Of a stretch of DNA of 5,729 nucleotides, positions 5,053-5,729 are shown in pieces. Made by a program: the position numbers and the translations under genes. This DNA comes from CAYVMD01 sp964452465. GTDB lineage: Bacteria > Armatimonadota > JACIXR01. How positions within the stretch are numbered: the stretch's first letter is position 1; each line of letters opens with the position of its first letter. The notes under the pieces were generated by a model. The model saw nothing but the letters and a program-made list of their open reading frames with translations. It was not told the DNA's origin and ran no database searches. The DNA is taken from positions 1 to 5,729 of the forward strand of contig CAYVMD010000075.1 in the NCBI GenBank assembly GCA_964452465.1, given 5' to 3'.

Positions 5053-5729
5053 TCACTGCGCCCGCTTGAATTTCTGTATGCGGTTGTTAGATGTATCTGC
5101 AACATATACATAGCCCGCTGAATCTACCGCTACACCCCAAGGGTCGCGAAAGTCACCATCTCCAGAGCCTTCCTTCCCCCATTTGGTTACGAATTTGCCA
5201 TCGTAGACGAACTTCTGGATACGGCAGTTGTTTGTATCTGCAACATATATATAGCCCGCTGAATCTACCGCTATACCATGAGGACCGTCAAATTCTCCAT
5301 CTCCACTACCCTTCCTTCCCCATTTAGTTTCGAACTGACCATCTGAGGTAAACTTCTGAATACGGTGGTTATCTGTATCCGTAACATACATATACCCCTT
5401 TGAGTCTACCGCTATATCAATAGGGTAGATAAATTCCCCATCGTCAGAACCGTATTCCCCCCATTTGTCTACAAACTTGCCATCGGAGGTGAACTTCTGA
5501 ACGAAGCGGGCTGAATCCACAACATATACATAGCCATCTGGATCAACCGCTATATCCCAGGGTGCTCGAAATTCTCCGTCGCTATCACCTTCTCTACCCC
5601 ATTTAATTACGAACTTACCATCGGAGGTGAACTTCTGGATACGGTTGTTTGCCGAATCCACAACATATACATATCCCTTTGAATCTACTGCTATACCGTG
5701 AGGAGTGATACATTCTACATCTCCAGTGC
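5053..5729 (-). CDS. NHL-repeat beta-propeller protein, C-terminal fragment
   Basis: The reading frame is open to the window edge, so the true start lies upstream; the GTG at 5661 is inside a repeat and is not a start. The visible 225 codons are one partial and four full NHL repeats of 46-47 residues, each of the form DGKFVTKWG..GSGDGEF, then P.GIAVDS.GYVYVADT.NNRIQKF. NHL repeats form blades of a beta-propeller; six are usual, so at least one more blade should lie upstream. Repeat 2 is one residue short, ending ARFVQKF where the others have NNRIQKF. After the last blade only KRAQ precedes the stop, so there is no C-terminal anchor. Such propellers serve as protein- or ligand-binding modules and can also be enzymes (e.g. 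peptidylglycine-lyase-like); nothing here decides the role, and no export signal can be judged. No terminator hairpin is visible before the downstream promoter. Codon use looks more AT-rich than in the neighbouring genes. Confidence 0.9.
   Translation of the reverse strand, partial: TGDVECITPHGIAVDSKGYVYVVDSANNRIQKFTSDGKFVIKWGREGDSDGEFRAPWDIAVDPDGYVYVVDSARFVQKFTSDGKFVDKWGEYGSDDGEFIYPIDIAVDSKGYMYVTDTDNHRIQKFTSDGQFETKWGRKGSGDGEFDGPHGIAVDSAGYIYVADTNNCRIQKFVYDGKFVTKWGKEGSGDGDFRDPWGVAVDSAGYVYVADTSNNRIQKFKRAQ
5068..5729 (-). repeat. Tandem NHL-coding DNA repeat, about 141-bp period
   Basis: Successive blades occupy 5628-5491 (138 bases), 5490-5350, 5349-5209 and 5208-5068 (141 bases each), with a partial unit from 5729 to 5629. 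The units remain recognisably alike in DNA, for example recurring forms of GTATACATATGTTGTGGATT and CAGAAGTTC, which points to fairly recent unit duplication or ongoing exchange between blades. Confidence 0.85.

Noticed and set aside
4123..5121. 332-codon open frame on the plus strand
   Set aside because: It runs antisense through the pseudopilin gene, the riboswitch and the end of the NHL gene, with no recognisable domain or membrane pattern. It is not the missing permease.
5053..5661. NHL protein starting at the GTG at 5661
   Set aside because: The frame stays open and continues the repeat pattern (GIAVDSKGYVYVV) to the window edge, so this codon is internal.
5068..5729. CRISPR-like or satellite repeat
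   Set aside because: The periodicity is 141 bases, in frame, and codes for beta-propeller blades; there is no short repeat/unique spacer structure.

Overview
The window holds six protein-coding genes, all on the minus strand, so they are read from high to low coordinates. It also holds one long regulatory leader. The likely source is a free-living diderm-type bacterium. The prepilin-type protein, with its N-terminal motif FTLIELLVVIAIIAILAAI, its following LFPVFSRAREMARK stretch and its C-terminal H-X9-DG motif, is of a kind that is abundant as paralogues in Armatimonadota, Planctomycetota and related groups. Armatimonadota is my best guess, but it is an inference from style, not proof.

Layout in transcription order: (1) 5729-5053, the C-terminal part of an NHL-repeat beta-propeller protein that runs in from outside the window. 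(2) 5052-4747, an intergenic region with a sigma70-type promoter, a well-formed cobalamin (B12) riboswitch, and an expression platform that looks like a kissing-loop hairpin followed by a conditional terminator. (3) 4746-4033, a pseudopilin-like H-X9-DG protein with a very strong Shine-Dalgarno. (4) 4036-3155, a BtuF-type cobalamin-binding protein. (5) 3158-1905, a BtuD-type ABC ATPase with a C-terminal extension of about 150 residues. (6) 1865-93, a family 2 glycosyltransferase containing two GT2 domains that arose by internal duplication. (7) 86-1, the start of a probable D-2-hydroxyacid dehydrogenase beginning at TTG.

Genes 3, 4 and 5 are joined by two ATGA stop/start overlaps, so they form a translationally coupled unit under the riboswitch. 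The riboswitch independently supports cobalamin, rather than a siderophore, as the transported ligand. Two things are unusual. The first gene behind the riboswitch is a pseudopilin, not a transporter component. The membrane permease (BtuC) expected between the binding protein and the ATPase is absent from the window. The glycosyltransferase and dehydrogenase follow after 39 and 6 bases with no visible terminator, so they may be read through from the B12 unit, but their functional link to it is unknown. No tRNA, rRNA, CRISPR array or mobile element was seen.
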